Shown here in pieces: positions 8,847-17,480 of a stretch of 64,000 bases of DNA. This DNA comes from Vagococcus coleopterorum. Lineage in GTDB: Bacteria > Bacillota > Bacilli > Lactobacillales > Vagococcaceae. Both the position numbers and the translations under genes were made by a program. The notes beneath the pieces are model-generated. The model had not been told where the DNA came from and did not search any database. It saw only the letters and a program-made list of their open reading frames with translations. The stretch covers positions 1,232,001 through 1,296,000 of the forward strand of contig NZ_CP049886.1 in the NCBI RefSeq assembly GCF_011303955.1, read 5' to 3'. The first letter of the stretch is position 1. Every line of letters begins with the position of its first letter.

Positions 8847-10148
8847 TTATTCAAATACTGTTTGCTCAGAAATTTCAGTTGTCAAAGCTTCTAGCGCTTT
8901 ATCGATAATGCCACGACGTAATTTTTTCTCATCTTCTTTACTTAAGCTTGGATTGCCTAATGGATGTGGAATAGCTATGGCTGGAACAATCCTGTTCGCA
9001 CCAACTGTTAGTGAAATCGGTACAACTGTACAAATATGCACTACTGCAATTCCAGTTTTTTCAATTTCTTTTACCATCGTTGCTCCGCAACGAGTACAAG
9101 TTCCTCATGTAGAGGTTAAAATAACTGCTTGAATACCATCTGCAACTAATTTTTGAGCAAATTCTGATGCAAATTTTTTCGCATTTGCTACAGATGTCCC
9201 ATTACCAGTTGTTGTATAGAAATAACGATATAGTTCTCCAATTTCGCCAGCATTTTCTTTTTCCCTCATGATATCAACAGGTAAGACGCGGTCAGCATCT
9301 TGATTCGCATACATTGGGTCATAACCACCATGTGCGGTTTCATAGGTTTCTTCTGTTAGATCCGTCACACCCTCAATATCGTATTCACCATATTTAGAGG
9401 CGCTTGATGATTCGATATGATCAGGATTCCCTTTAGGTACAATCCCACCAGAAGTCACTAAAGCAATTTTGGCATTTGCCATGTCTTTAATTGCTGCTGC
9501 TGGTTCAACATTATCAAATTCTGGCATTGGGAATTCTGTTACATATTCCTCGCCTTTCATTTTCTTAACTAACATCTCAACTGCCCGTTCAGATCCTCGT
9601 TTAGTTTCTTCGAAGTTTTTCCGATGACGAACGATGTATCCATCTTCTAACGGATCAACTATTTCACCTTTTAATAGTTTTAAAATAACTTTCGTCATAG
9701 CAGGGACAGATTTTCTCATGGTTGCTGCCGATTTTCCTACTGGTACGATATAGGCATCTTTTTTATATAAATCTACTCCCGGATTTTCTTCATACATACC
9801 TGTTACAACGGGAATATTCAGAACTTCCATAACTTCTTTTGCAACAGCACCACAAGCCACACCGTAGCGTCCTGCATTAAACGCTGGTCCTGCAATAACT
9901 AAATCAGGAGAATATGATTTAATCATTGCTAAAACTTCTGCCAAAGCTTCTTCAATGTTTTCCCCGAAATAACTGTCACCACAAACGACTGTCCCAACAA
10001 TTTCGACGTCTTCACCTAAAGCCGACGAAAAAGCTAAACCAGGGCCAATGATCTCATCTTTTTTAAATGGTTTCGTATTAGCGAATTCTTCACCACCAAT
10101 CCCAGCATAAAATTGGTTTATATAATGCACTACCTTATACTTTGTCAT
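8847..10148 (-). CDS. grdB: Glycine reductase protein B, selenocysteine subunit GrdB (glycine-specific type)
   Basis: GrdB, with the pyruvoyl protein GrdE, forms substrate-binding protein B, which activates glycine as a Schiff base and hands the carboxymethyl group to the selenol of GrdA. The frame contains a TGA at 9105-9107 read as Sec348 in UGTCTRC (UxxCxxC), the expected place for GrdB. Total length 433 residues, normal for the family. A 7-bp hairpin follows 12 nt after the TGA (see SECIS). GGAGG precedes the ATG. Its pairing with grdE, and absence of grdF/G/H/I homologues here, suggests glycine rather than sarcosine or betaine as substrate. Confidence 0.96.
9077..9093 (-). promoter_or_regulatory. 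Likely SECIS hairpin of grdB
   Basis: On the minus strand TCGTTGC and GCAACGA pair around a GGA loop, starting 12 nt after the selenocysteine TGA at 9105-9107. Bacterial SECIS elements are stem-loops at this distance within the coding region and are bound by SelB. The structure is seen; SelB recognition is inferred. Confidence 0.7.
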
Positions 10149-10170
10149 AGTAACCTCCTTCTAACATTTT

Positions 10171-10638
10171 TTAATATTTAGTAAACTCTTTACGAATACC
10201 AGAAACTTCTTCAATGATTTCGTCTACCTCTAAAATCATTTCCATCATCCCGATTTGATCTTCGTAAACAGAACTATCTACAAATTCTTTAAATTCTGGC
10301 TCTAACACATGATACACAGCTAAACCTAGCTGGACATTTGTTAGTGGACCAGCAAATGTTGGATCGCCGTTTGTAACAGTTTCAGCAGCTAGACCAGCTG
10401 CTTCATATTCTGCTGCACCAATTAATACGACTATATTTTCTGCACCGAATTTTTCCGCAGCTTCTTTAACACGTTTTTGGTTTTCCAAGTCCATGGCACC
10501 TGCGGCCGTTCAGACGAAGCATTCCGTTGATGAAAAGACCACATCTACAGATGTTCCTTTCAAACATTCTTCAATGGCTAGCCCTGGAATCCCATCACGA
10601 TCACCAATGATCATAATTTTTTTATTTTCTAATGACAT
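10171..10638 (-). CDS. grdA: Glycine reductase selenoprotein A, copy 2 (GrdA, contains selenocysteine)
   Basis: Second copy of the selenoprotein A gene, with TGA at 10510-10512 encoding Sec43 in the same CFVU motif. The product differs from copy 1 at only about three residues (Ile for Val in [10 protein letters not shown], Ser for Thr in DSSVYEDQ, Thr for Ala near the C-terminus). It stands between grdE and grdB, both of protein B, while copy 1 stands between trxA and grdC, so each half operon has its own grdA. The near-identity implies a recent duplication or ongoing gene conversion. Confidence 0.96.
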
Positions 10639-10650
10639 TTATTTCCCTCC
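10171..10650. repeat. Direct repeat copy 2: grdA plus its ribosome site (480 bp)
   Basis: Partner of the repeat at 6974-7453. The two copies lie in the same orientation, so recombination between them would delete 3.2 kb containing grdB, trxB and trxA. Confidence 0.9.
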
Positions 10651-10655
10651 AATTT

Positions 10656-11942
10656 TTAATTACCTTTGGCAGACATTTTATTAAAACCTAATTCGTTGGT
10701 CGCGCCGGTAATCGCTTGAATTTCCACTTCAATACTGCCATCTTCCCGCAAGCTCCCATCAAAACCACCCGCGATTGAATCCACATAGTCGTATTGTCCA
10801 ATCAAATGTTCCATTGGTGGTAAAACAATTGTTTCGTTTGCATTCCCACCAGTGACAACCGCTGTTGCAAGTTTATCTGCATCAGCTAAGGATTGACTTG
10901 CTCCATCACGTCCTGCATATTCATCCGTTACAATCACAGTATTTATTCCTTTTTGTTCAATTTTTTTACAGTTCATAATTAAATCTGTATCAGGATTACC
11001 AAAACCTTCTTGCGTAATGATAACTCCGTCTAACCCCATAAATTCAGCAAGTTTACTTGTCATATCACTCGATCTTTCTTTATCTGCCAAATAAACTGTT
11101 TCATTCGTAATAATGACACCCATAAAGTTTAAATCTTTGCCATGCCGTTTATATAAATCTTCAATGACTGGATTATTTAAATGATGATACGTTGTATTTT
11201 TATCACATGCCGAAACACAATTTCCGCTTAGAACCGCTCCATCCATTACCTCAGTAGGATAAAGAATTGTTGGAATAATATGTTTGGCATCCGCACCATA
11301 AACATACGTATCGTGTAACAAACCTTGAGTTTGTAGCATATAGACATAGCCGACTTTCGGTAAATCTGGGTGTTGTGCTGCTTGTTCAAACAAAGGTAAT
11401 GTTTCATATTCAGTGATTTCATCTGGCTCAACCTCTGCACCCAGCTTACCAAGATATTCTCCGATTTTTAACCCGGCAAGGCGAGCCGCCTCTTCATAGC
11501 TATGTGGTTCTAAATCTTTTGCCGGTTCAAGAACCAAGCATATATTAATCAAATTTGAGAATGGTGTTTTATCAGCCCCTGGTCCTACCATATCAACGAT
11601 TCCCTCTTGGAAACCAACGATTTTACCAACGGTCATCACGCCACACCCTTTTAAGACATGCGTTCTACCAGAACCAACCATTGAGACTTTATTTATGACT
11701 CCAGGAAACATTTCACCATGACCATGAACCTTACACCTAGGTTCAACAACATCTTTTACCGGTGTGATTCTAATACTATCGCCAGGGTTTGCAATTTCAA
11801 TTTTACAGTCTGTCAAACGTTCATCAGCAAGAACTAACTCTTTAACTTTTTCTTCATTTACATACAAAGTATGTTCCAAAACTTTTGACTCTGTCCCTAA
11901 GATAACTTTTTCAATCATAATTTTACCTAGTTCCAATTTCAT
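10656..11942 (-). CDS. grdE: Glycine reductase protein B proprotein GrdE (pyruvoyl precursor)
   Basis: GrdE is made as a proprotein and cleaves itself before a cysteine, which becomes an N-terminal pyruvoyl group that binds the amino group of glycine. The cleavage site is seen as SGN-CVSACD with Cys242, exactly the position known for the E. acidaminophilum protein. Length 428 residues is normal. The start MKLELG at 11942 has GAGGTGAAGGG directly upstream and matches the usual GrdE N-terminus. It precedes grdA2 and grdB, the other parts of the substrate-binding module. Confidence 0.96.
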   Translation of the reverse strand: MKLELGKIMIEKVILGTESKVLEHTLYVNEEKVKELVLADERLTDCKIEIANPGDSIRITPVKDVVEPRCKVHGHGEMFPGVINKVSMVGSGRTHVLKGCGVMTVGKIVGFQEGIVDMVGPGADKTPFSNLINICLVLEPAKDLEPHSYEEAARLAGLKIGEYLGKLGAEVEPDEITEYETLPLFEQAAQHPDLPKVGYVYMLQTQGLLHDTYVYGADAKHIIPTILYPTEVMDGAVLSGNCVSACDKNTTYHHLNNPVIEDLYKRHGKDLNFMGVIITNETVYLADKERSSDMTSKLAEFMGLDGVIITQEGFGNPDTDLIMNCKKIEQKGINTVIVTDEYAGRDGASQSLADADKLATAVVTGGNANETIVLPPMEHLIGQYDYVDSIAGGFDGSLREDGSIEVEIQAITGATNELGFNKMSAKGN

Positions 11943-12022
11943 CCCTTCACCTCATTTCAAATTTTAAAAATCAATCAATCACAGTGTTTATTTTCAGCCT
12001 CACCTCCTTTCAATTTTGAAAA

Positions 12023-12409
12023 TCAACTGACTTTTAAGCCTATTCTTTCAAACGTGCTCATCATAATGTAGTAATCCACCCAAGCAAAATCAGTTAATAT
12101 CTTTTCATTCCAATTCGGAACAGGTTGGTTGTTTAAAAATTTCTCAACCACTGCTTCAGCTGATTCAATTAAAATTAAGCTCTCCAAATCAATCTCTTCT
12201 TTTTCCGAATCAGTTAATATGATTGTCTTATAAATCGTTTCATTTGGTTTGATACTGCCACTAAGTGGATGAATTAAAAGTGTTTGTTTTCCTTCGACAA
12301 CATAGCGCTTTGCTATGACTAAAATCGTTTGATAATCAACTTCCTGATAGTCTATTTTTTCTGACGTTTTTAAATTAGCAATTTTCGGATTATTTGTTAA
12401 AATCACCAT
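12023..12409 (-). CDS. grdX: GrdX family protein of unknown function
   Basis: A 128-residue protein resembling GrdX, a small protein found at the head of many glycine reductase operons whose role is not known. Visible family-like features are ILTNNP at the N-terminus and HPLSGSIKPNETIYKTI in the middle, and it has no membrane segment or known catalytic motif. I place the start at 12409 (GGAG 8 nt upstream); a TTG at 12442 could extend it by 11 residues but has no ribosome site. It is first after a long leader in the grd operon. Confidence 0.85.
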   Translation of the reverse strand: MVILTNNPKIANLKTSEKIDYQEVDYQTILVIAKRYVVEGKQTLLIHPLSGSIKPNETIYKTIILTDSEKEEIDLESLILIESAEAVVEKFLNNQPVPNWNEKILTDFAWVDYYIMMSTFERIGLKVS

Positions 12410-12466
12410 ATTATCATCTCCACACAAAAAAACTGCCTTCAACCATTAAAAACAACTCGAAACGAC

Positions 12467-12484
12467 TGTCCCAAAAACGGGACA
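12467..12484. promoter_or_regulatory. Inverted repeat in the grd leader, close to grdX
   Basis: TGTCCC-AAAAAC-GGGACA is a perfect 6-bp inverted repeat about 58 nt upstream of the grdX start. It has no T-tract on the minus strand, so it is not a simple terminator. It could be a leader hairpin or a protein site; nothing in the sequence decides this. Confidence 0.5.
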
Positions 12485-12551
12485 CAATCCTTCCTTGATA
12501 TTGTTTTGCATAGTTAAAAACAGTTTTATGAATTTGTTTTAAATTGTTAAA

Positions 12552-12648
12552 TAAAATGATTACACTAAGGCCAAATGGGAATAGGCAAACTTGCCCCTTT
12601 TTACTAGATTGTCATGATTTTTTTAAGATAATCCCATTTACTAAAAAC
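12552..12648 (-). promoter_or_regulatory. Structured 5' leader of the grd operon
   Basis: In the leader RNA the segment AAATGGGA, within the small ORF, is complementary over 8 nt to TCCCATTT about 55 nt downstream, with two more pairs beyond a mismatch. The enclosed part holds a small GGCA/TGCC hairpin. The promoter-to-grdX distance is roughly 270 nt. I compared it with glycine riboswitch core motifs from memory and did not find them. Confidence 0.5.
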
Positions 12649-12650
12649 AT
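12612..12650 (-). CDS. Possible 12-residue leader peptide
   Basis: A tiny ORF encoding MFLVNGIILKKS with a good ribosome site (AAAGGGG, 7 nt before the ATG), lying between the grd promoter and grdX. Its codons 4-7 form one arm of the long-range stem in the leader, so its translation could change leader folding. No glycine or cysteine run is present that would suggest classical attenuation. It may be incidental. Confidence 0.35.
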   Translation of the reverse strand: MFLVNGIILKKS

Positions 12651-12652
12651 AA

Positions 12653-12666
12653 TGTAACCCCTTTCA
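12653..12666. promoter_or_regulatory. Weak cre-like site in the grd leader
   Basis: TGAAAGGGGTTACA on the minus strand differs from the CcpA site consensus TGWNANCGNTNWCA only at the central C. The central CG is usually important, so binding would be weak; the stretch also serves as the ribosome site of the small leader ORF. Confidence 0.3.
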
Positions 12667-12674
12667 TTTGATGA

Positions 12675-12702
12675 GTTCATTGTATCACAATCTACCGGTA
12701 AA
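12675..12702 (-). promoter_or_regulatory. grd operon promoter with palindrome ATTGTGATACAAT
   Basis: On the minus strand TTGTTT, a 16-nt spacer and TACAAT, with an extended TGA before the -10, form a sigma-A promoter. The -10 lies within the perfect palindrome ATTGT-GAT-ACAAT (12679-12691). The same 17-nt sequence ATTGTGATACAATGAAC recurs at the selD promoter (19185-19201), which suggests a shared regulator. Confidence 0.75.
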
Positions 12703-12708
12703 ACAAGA

Positions 12709-14103
12709 CTATTTAATAATTTTGAGAACTTTTTTTATTGCTAATCCCAAGTCAACTAACTCATCGTCTTGAACTGTTCTCATATCAAAAACTAGTTGGT
12801 TATCTTTAATCCGGCACACCACAGGAATATCGCATTGCCTTAGCTGTTCACTAAAATCATGACAAGAAATATTCATGCTTGATACTGTGACACAAATGGT
12901 TGGCAGTGTCACTTCTGGAAATGAACCGCCACCAACTTGTGAGCAATCTTCTAACAGATTTACAGATAAAGCGTTGTTCCCTTTTAATTGATCTGACAAT
13001 TTATTTCCTCTAATCTCTAATTCTGTAACGCCTTGCTTTAATGCTCTAATAATTGGAATTGTTTCATGACCATGGTCTGGTTGCAAATAAGCTTTCAATG
13101 TTTGCTCAAGTACAGCCAAAGATAATTTATCAATTCTCAATGTGCGGGTTAATTGATTTTTTTTCATTTTCTCGATAAGAACCTTTTTTCCAACAATTAA
13201 CCCTGACTGTGGACCACCTAACAACTTATCACCACTGAACGTGACAATATCACAACCACTTTCAATTGCTTGGCTAACAGTCGGCTCTGGTGGCAACCCC
13301 AGGTCTTCCAAGCTATAAAATAAGCCACTCCCCAAGTCATTGACTAACGGCAGATCATGTTCTCTAGCTAGTGAAGCAAGTTGATCTATTGCTACACTTT
13401 CGGTAAAACCAACTACTTTATAATTACTCGTGTGAACTTTTAAAATCGCTCCAGTATTTTCATTTATAGCCTTTGCGTAATCCTCTATTTTGGTTTTGTT
13501 GGTAGTCCCAACCTCTTTGATAATCCCTCCACTTAATTCAATAATTTCTGGGATTCTAAATGATCCTCCGATTTCTACTAGTTCGCCTCGCGAAATAATA
13601 ATTTCCTTCCCTTTCGCAATAGTTGACAATGCTAATAACACCGCTGCAGCATTATTATTAACAACAAAACCCGCCTCGGAATGACTTAAACTAATTAAAT
13701 CTTTTTCTATCACTTGATACCGTGAGCCTCTTTTACCAGTTGTTAAATCGTATTCTAAATTAGAATAACCAAAAGCAACTTCTAACAACTTTTCTTGTGC
13801 TGATTCTGATATTCTCGCTCGTCCAAGATTAGTATGTAACACTACTCCAGTAGCATTTATTACACGTTTTAAGCCGCTCTTTTCTTTTCTATCCAAAGTA
13901 CTACAGGCGTAATCTATCACTCCGTTTTCAGTGATATCGATGGTTATTTTATTTAGTAAGACTTCTTGGCGTAATTTTGTGATGCCATCTTGAATAGTTT
14001 CTTTAACCATTTCACGCCCAAATTTCACTATGTAAATTTCAAGTTCAGATCGCCTTAATAAATCGTCAACTTTAGGAATTTTTTTTAATAACTCTTTATT
14101 CAC
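12709..14103 (-). CDS. selA: L-seryl-tRNA(Sec) selenium transferase
   Basis: PLP enzyme that converts Ser-tRNA(Sec) to Sec-tRNA(Sec) with selenophosphate. The 464-residue protein has the N-terminal tRNA-binding helices, the central NATGVVLHTNLGRA motif and the PLP lysine in TFSGDKLLGGPQSG. The GTG at 14103 is preferred (AGAGG 8 nt upstream) over a GTG at 14112. The start overlaps the end of the cysteine desulfurase gene by 8 nt, which implies translational coupling. selA is the last gene of the selenium operon, and its stop is just before the grd promoter. Confidence 0.95.
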   Translation of the reverse strand: MNKELLKKIPKVDDLLRRSELEIYIVKFGREMVKETIQDGITKLRQEVLLNKITIDITENGVIDYACSTLDRKEKSGLKRVINATGVVLHTNLGRARISESAQEKLLEVAFGYSNLEYDLTTGKRGSRYQVIEKDLISLSHSEAGFVVNNNAAAVLLALSTIAKGKEIIISRGELVEIGGSFRIPEIIELSGGIIKEVGTTNKTKIEDYAKAINENTGAILKVHTSNYKVVGFTESVAIDQLASLAREHDLPLVNDLGSGLFYSLEDLGLPPEPTVSQAIESGCDIVTFSGDKLLGGPQSGLIVGKKVLIEKMKKNQLTRTLRIDKLSLAVLEQTLKAYLQPDHGHETIPIIRALKQGVTELEIRGNKLSDQLKGNNALSVNLLEDCSQVGGGSFPEVTLPTICVTVSSMNISCHDFSEQLRQCDIPVVCRIKDNQLVFDMRTVQDDELVDLGLAIKKVLKIIK

Positions 14104-15268
14104 TCCATTCACCTCTATTCACTAAATCAATAATGTCCTTAACTGCTTTGACCCCGTAGTCAATTTCCTCAACAGTTGTAAAGTGGGAAAAAGAAAAACG
14201 TAACATTCCTTGCGATTCTGTCCCAAACGATTTATGAATCAGTGGGGCGCAGTGTAATCCCGAACGAACAGCAATGTGATATGTTTGAGATAAATAATCC
14301 GCCACTAACGATGATGAAATATCCCCAATATTAAACGTTACTATTGGCATCCTTTTGGTTGTGCTGTAATCACCATAAAATTGTAGTAACGGCTCATCTT
14401 TTAAGCGATTGTAAAAATTAACTGCATATTTTGAGGCTTTATTAGCTAACTTTTCTACTCCGTTCTCACTAAGGTAGTTAATTCCCGCATGCAAGCCTAC
14501 AATACCTGGTAAATTCATTGTCCCAGCTTCTAAACACGTCGGGTAATCAGTCGGATGTTGATGATCGCTCGAATGACTTCCACTGCCACCAACAAGTAAG
14601 GGGTTAATGAAGATTTCTTCACTGAAACATATACCGCCAATCCCTTGTGGCCCATATAGCGATTTATGACCTGTAAAACAAAGAATATCAATTCCTTCTT
14701 TTTTCATATCGATGACACGATTACCGGCAGACTGAGAAGCATCTAGAATTAATAGGATATTTTTTGCCTGACAGAGAGTTGCTAGTGGTTCTAAATCGGT
14801 TATGTTGCCGGTCACGTTAGACGCATCGGTGACAACGAATGCTTTCGTGTTAGGCGTGATTAACCTTTCCGCTTCCTCTATTTGTAACGTTCCATTATGA
14901 GGATCACAGGTAATAAAACTCAAGCGTGCGCCTGACTCTTCTAATTGATAAAGAGGTCTCAACACTGAATTGTGTTCTGAATTAGTTGTGATGATATGAT
15001 CTCCGGCAGAAAATAACCCTTTGATAACCTGATTCAGCCCCATTGTTGCATTCATTGTGAAAATCACGCGTTGACTTTCGGTAATCCCAAAAAAATCTGC
15101 TACAGCTTGCCGTGTTCTAAAAACTTCACGATAACTATTCAAAGAGTAGTCATGACCTCCCCGCGCTGGGTTACCAAAAGTATTATTTTGCAGCACGTCC
15201 GTCATTTTTTCTATCACAGTTATTGGTTTCTTTAACGATGTAGCACTGTAATCAAAATAACATTCCAT
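14096..15268 (-). CDS. Class V aminotransferase, cysteine desulfurase / selenocysteine lyase-like
   Basis: PLP enzyme of the SufS/Csd type with 390 residues. The PLP lysine is in CFTGHKSLYGPQG and the reactive-cysteine loop is RSGLHCAPL. Enzymes of this family encoded in sel operons are thought to release selenium or sulfur from (seleno)cysteine and supply SelD. The ATG at 15268 overlaps the selB stop by one base (TGATG), with AGGTGA upstream. Its position between selB and selA argues for a selenium role; general Fe-S sulfur supply remains possible. Confidence 0.88.
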   Translation of the reverse strand: MECYFDYSATSLKKPITVIEKMTDVLQNNTFGNPARGGHDYSLNSYREVFRTRQAVADFFGITESQRVIFTMNATMGLNQVIKGLFSAGDHIITTNSEHNSVLRPLYQLEESGARLSFITCDPHNGTLQIEEAERLITPNTKAFVVTDASNVTGNITDLEPLATLCQAKNILLILDASQSAGNRVIDMKKEGIDILCFTGHKSLYGPQGIGGICFSEEIFINPLLVGGSGSHSSDHQHPTDYPTCLEAGTMNLPGIVGLHAGINYLSENGVEKLANKASKYAVNFYNRLKDEPLLQFYGDYSTTKRMPIVTFNIGDISSSLVADYLSQTYHIAVRSGLHCAPLIHKSFGTESQGMLRFSFSHFTTVEEIDYGVKAVKDIIDLVNRGEWSE

Positions 15269-17178
15269 CAAATCTCACCTACTTCTTTATGTTGGGGAGC
15301 TACCAATCGGCGATAATCACCATCACGATACGTGATCTTCAAATCGTCCAAATGTTCCAGGAAAAGTAAAGAATATTTTCGAGATGACTTTAATAAATCA
15401 CGACATTCCGCTAAACTAATTTGTTCATTCGCTTGAAGGAATGCTGTTACATTATTCATTGCTCGGCGATAATTTTTTTTATGTAAAATAATATCATGAG
15501 TAAGATAAACAATTACATCGTTTCCAAGTAATCCAATTACATTTAATGCCTCTAGATTCTTAGCCGTTAATTCTTCTAATGTATATGGTTGAAATTGATC
15601 GACTAACAATAACTGTTCGACTTCTTTCATTGCAACTTTTAATCCATCTGGAATAGCAACTCGATGTGTTTTTAGTGCTAATATTTTATCTGTTTGCGAG
15701 ATTAACTCCCGCGTTTCTAGGTCATGATAAATCAACTCTAATTCTTTTAGTTTCAGCCCAGGAAAAACACTATGAAAAGAAGCTTTATCCATTCCTAGTT
15801 TATATGGATTAGAATGATGAAAGTTTGTTAAATTCGAGATAATTTTTTCTTCTATTTCATGGAGACGTTCAAAAAGCATGACCCCTCTGCCGATTTTTAT
15901 TAGGCGATTCTTTCGAATTAAATCTTCTATTCCTAAAGAAACCTCCGATGGACTACTATTAATATGATCGGCGATTGATTTAATGGTTTGAATCAACTCA
16001 GGCTGTTGTTGTAAATAAATAATTATTAAGTCAGAAATATCGCCCTTTTCTTTAATCATTAACGATTGCAATAGCCCTTCTTTATAACGACGATGCTTAC
16101 TTGGCAATGTCTCTAAGATAGTACCACCAGCAATCGTCCGAACAGGAGAATAACTTCTGATAATAAAGTGATCGCCTTTTTTCACTACCACTTGTTCTTC
16201 TAATCTAAGCTGTAAAAAGCCTTCTTCACCCGGCCCAATCTCTTCAGCACCTAAAGGAACGACTCTAGCTAGCACCTCTTGTGTTCCTACATGGAAGTGA
16301 ACACGATCCCAAAGAGACAGTTTGTTTTCTAAAAAATCTAAACAGGTAACCTTAATATCCAGCATCCAACTGGATTCAACATTATTTAAAACGGTTAATG
16401 TATTGCCTCGAGAAAGTTTATCGCTAGTCACTTTAGTTAAGTTGATAGCTGTTCTTTGTCCTGGGAAAGCTTGCTGTTGATTTTTTTCGTGCACTTGTAT
16501 ATTTCGAATTTTAGTTTTAATACCTTGTGGATAAATTACCACATCATCCCCAACAGACAAGCTGCCTTCCAAAAGCGTTCCTGTTACAACCGTCCCAAAA
16601 CCATTAACAGAAAATACCCGATCAATATTTAGACGTGGATCTAACGTGTTTTTTTCTGAATCTGTGAGATCTTCTACTTTGTTTTTGATTTCTTCTTTTA
16701 ATTCAGAAAGACCAAAGCCTGATACAGCATCCGTTTTCACGATGACACTTTTTTCTAAAGCTGTTCCTTTAAATTGTTCTTTTAAATCTTCCAAAACCAA
16801 GTCTGCATAGTCAGGCTCAACACTATCACACTTGGTAAGAACCACAATAAAATCTTTAACTCCTAACAGTGAAAGAATATCGATATGTTCCTGCGTTTGA
16901 GGCATAACCCCTTCATTAACATCAATCACCAACATAACCAAATTTATACCTGCAACCCCAGCCAACATATTTTTTATAAATTTCTCATGACCTGGCACAT
17001 CTACAATCCCAACTTGTCGACCGTTAGCTAAATTTAAATATGCAAATCCAAGGTTAATAGACATCCCTCTCTTGAGTTCCTCTTTCGTAACATCTGTTTC
17101 AATTCCTGTTAGAGCTTTAACCAAAGTGGTTTTCCCATGGTCGATATGTCCAGCAGTTCCAATTACCACACGCGTCAC
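15268..17178 (-). CDS. selB: Selenocysteine-specific elongation factor SelB
   Basis: GTPase that carries Sec-tRNA(Sec) to ribosomes at UGA codons followed by a SECIS hairpin. At 636 residues it has the EF-Tu-like G domain (GTAGHIDHGKTTL, DVPGHEKF, TKCD), two beta-barrel domains, and C-terminal winged-helix repeats for the SECIS RNA. The start is GTG with GGGAGG 8 nt upstream. Its presence confirms that the grdA and grdB TGA codons are selenocysteine codons. Confidence 0.96.
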   Translation of the reverse strand: MTRVVIGTAGHIDHGKTTLVKALTGIETDVTKEELKRGMSINLGFAYLNLANGRQVGIVDVPGHEKFIKNMLAGVAGINLVMLVIDVNEGVMPQTQEHIDILSLLGVKDFIVVLTKCDSVEPDYADLVLEDLKEQFKGTALEKSVIVKTDAVSGFGLSELKEEIKNKVEDLTDSEKNTLDPRLNIDRVFSVNGFGTVVTGTLLEGSLSVGDDVVIYPQGIKTKIRNIQVHEKNQQQAFPGQRTAINLTKVTSDKLSRGNTLTVLNNVESSWMLDIKVTCLDFLENKLSLWDRVHFHVGTQEVLARVVPLGAEEIGPGEEGFLQLRLEEQVVVKKGDHFIIRSYSPVRTIAGGTILETLPSKHRRYKEGLLQSLMIKEKGDISDLIIIYLQQQPELIQTIKSIADHINSSPSEVSLGIEDLIRKNRLIKIGRGVMLFERLHEIEEKIISNLTNFHHSNPYKLGMDKASFHSVFPGLKLKELELIYHDLETRELISQTDKILALKTHRVAIPDGLKVAMKEVEQLLLVDQFQPYTLEELTAKNLEALNVIGLLGNDVIVYLTHDIILHKKNYRRAMNNVTAFLQANEQISLAECRDLLKSSRKYSLLFLEHLDDLKITYRDGDYRRLVAPQHKEVGEI

Positions 17179-17203
17179 ACGCTACACCTCCCAAAAGATT
17201 ATG

Positions 17204-17461
17204 CTACTCACATTCCTCAATTTTCCAATTAAAATGCTGATCTTTTTGCTTGTAATAAATCAAGGGCTGACTGATACCGATGCCATGACAACTTTCAATC
17301 ACTTGAGAATAATCAGTCCAATTAAATTTTAAAGATAGTCCACAGCTAGAAGATATTGATTCCGGAGTCGGAATCAATCGAGCCTTAATCCCTTTTTTAT
17401 TGATAGTCTCTTCCAGTGTCATCCCTTTATGCGTTGATTCAACAACAACTAACCCTTCCAT
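17204..17461 (-). CDS. DUF3343 family protein of the selenium operon
   Basis: An 85-residue soluble protein matching the DUF3343 pattern (VVVESTHKGMTLEE near the N-terminus, RLIPTPESISSSCGLSL in the middle). DUF3343 proteins often accompany YedF and SelD in selenium-using bacteria and are suspected sulfur/selenium carriers; the conserved Cys in SSCGLSL is the likely reactive residue. The start at 17461 has GAGGTG upstream. Function not established. Confidence 0.8.
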   Translation of the reverse strand: MEGLVVVESTHKGMTLEETINKKGIKARLIPTPESISSSCGLSLKFNWTDYSQVIESCHGIGISQPLIYYKQKDQHFNWKIEECE

Positions 17462-17480
17462 AAAACACACCTCTCATTTA

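Noticed and set aside
12540..12700. Sigma-54 promoter for the grd operon
   Set aside because: No TGGCAC-N5-TTGC pattern on the minus strand; a normal sigma-A promoter explains the region.
12410..12708. Glycine riboswitch in the grd leader
   Set aside because: A regulatory RNA for a glycine enzyme would be expected, but I could not find the conserved glycine aptamer core motifs. A covariance search with the glycine riboswitch model would be decisive.
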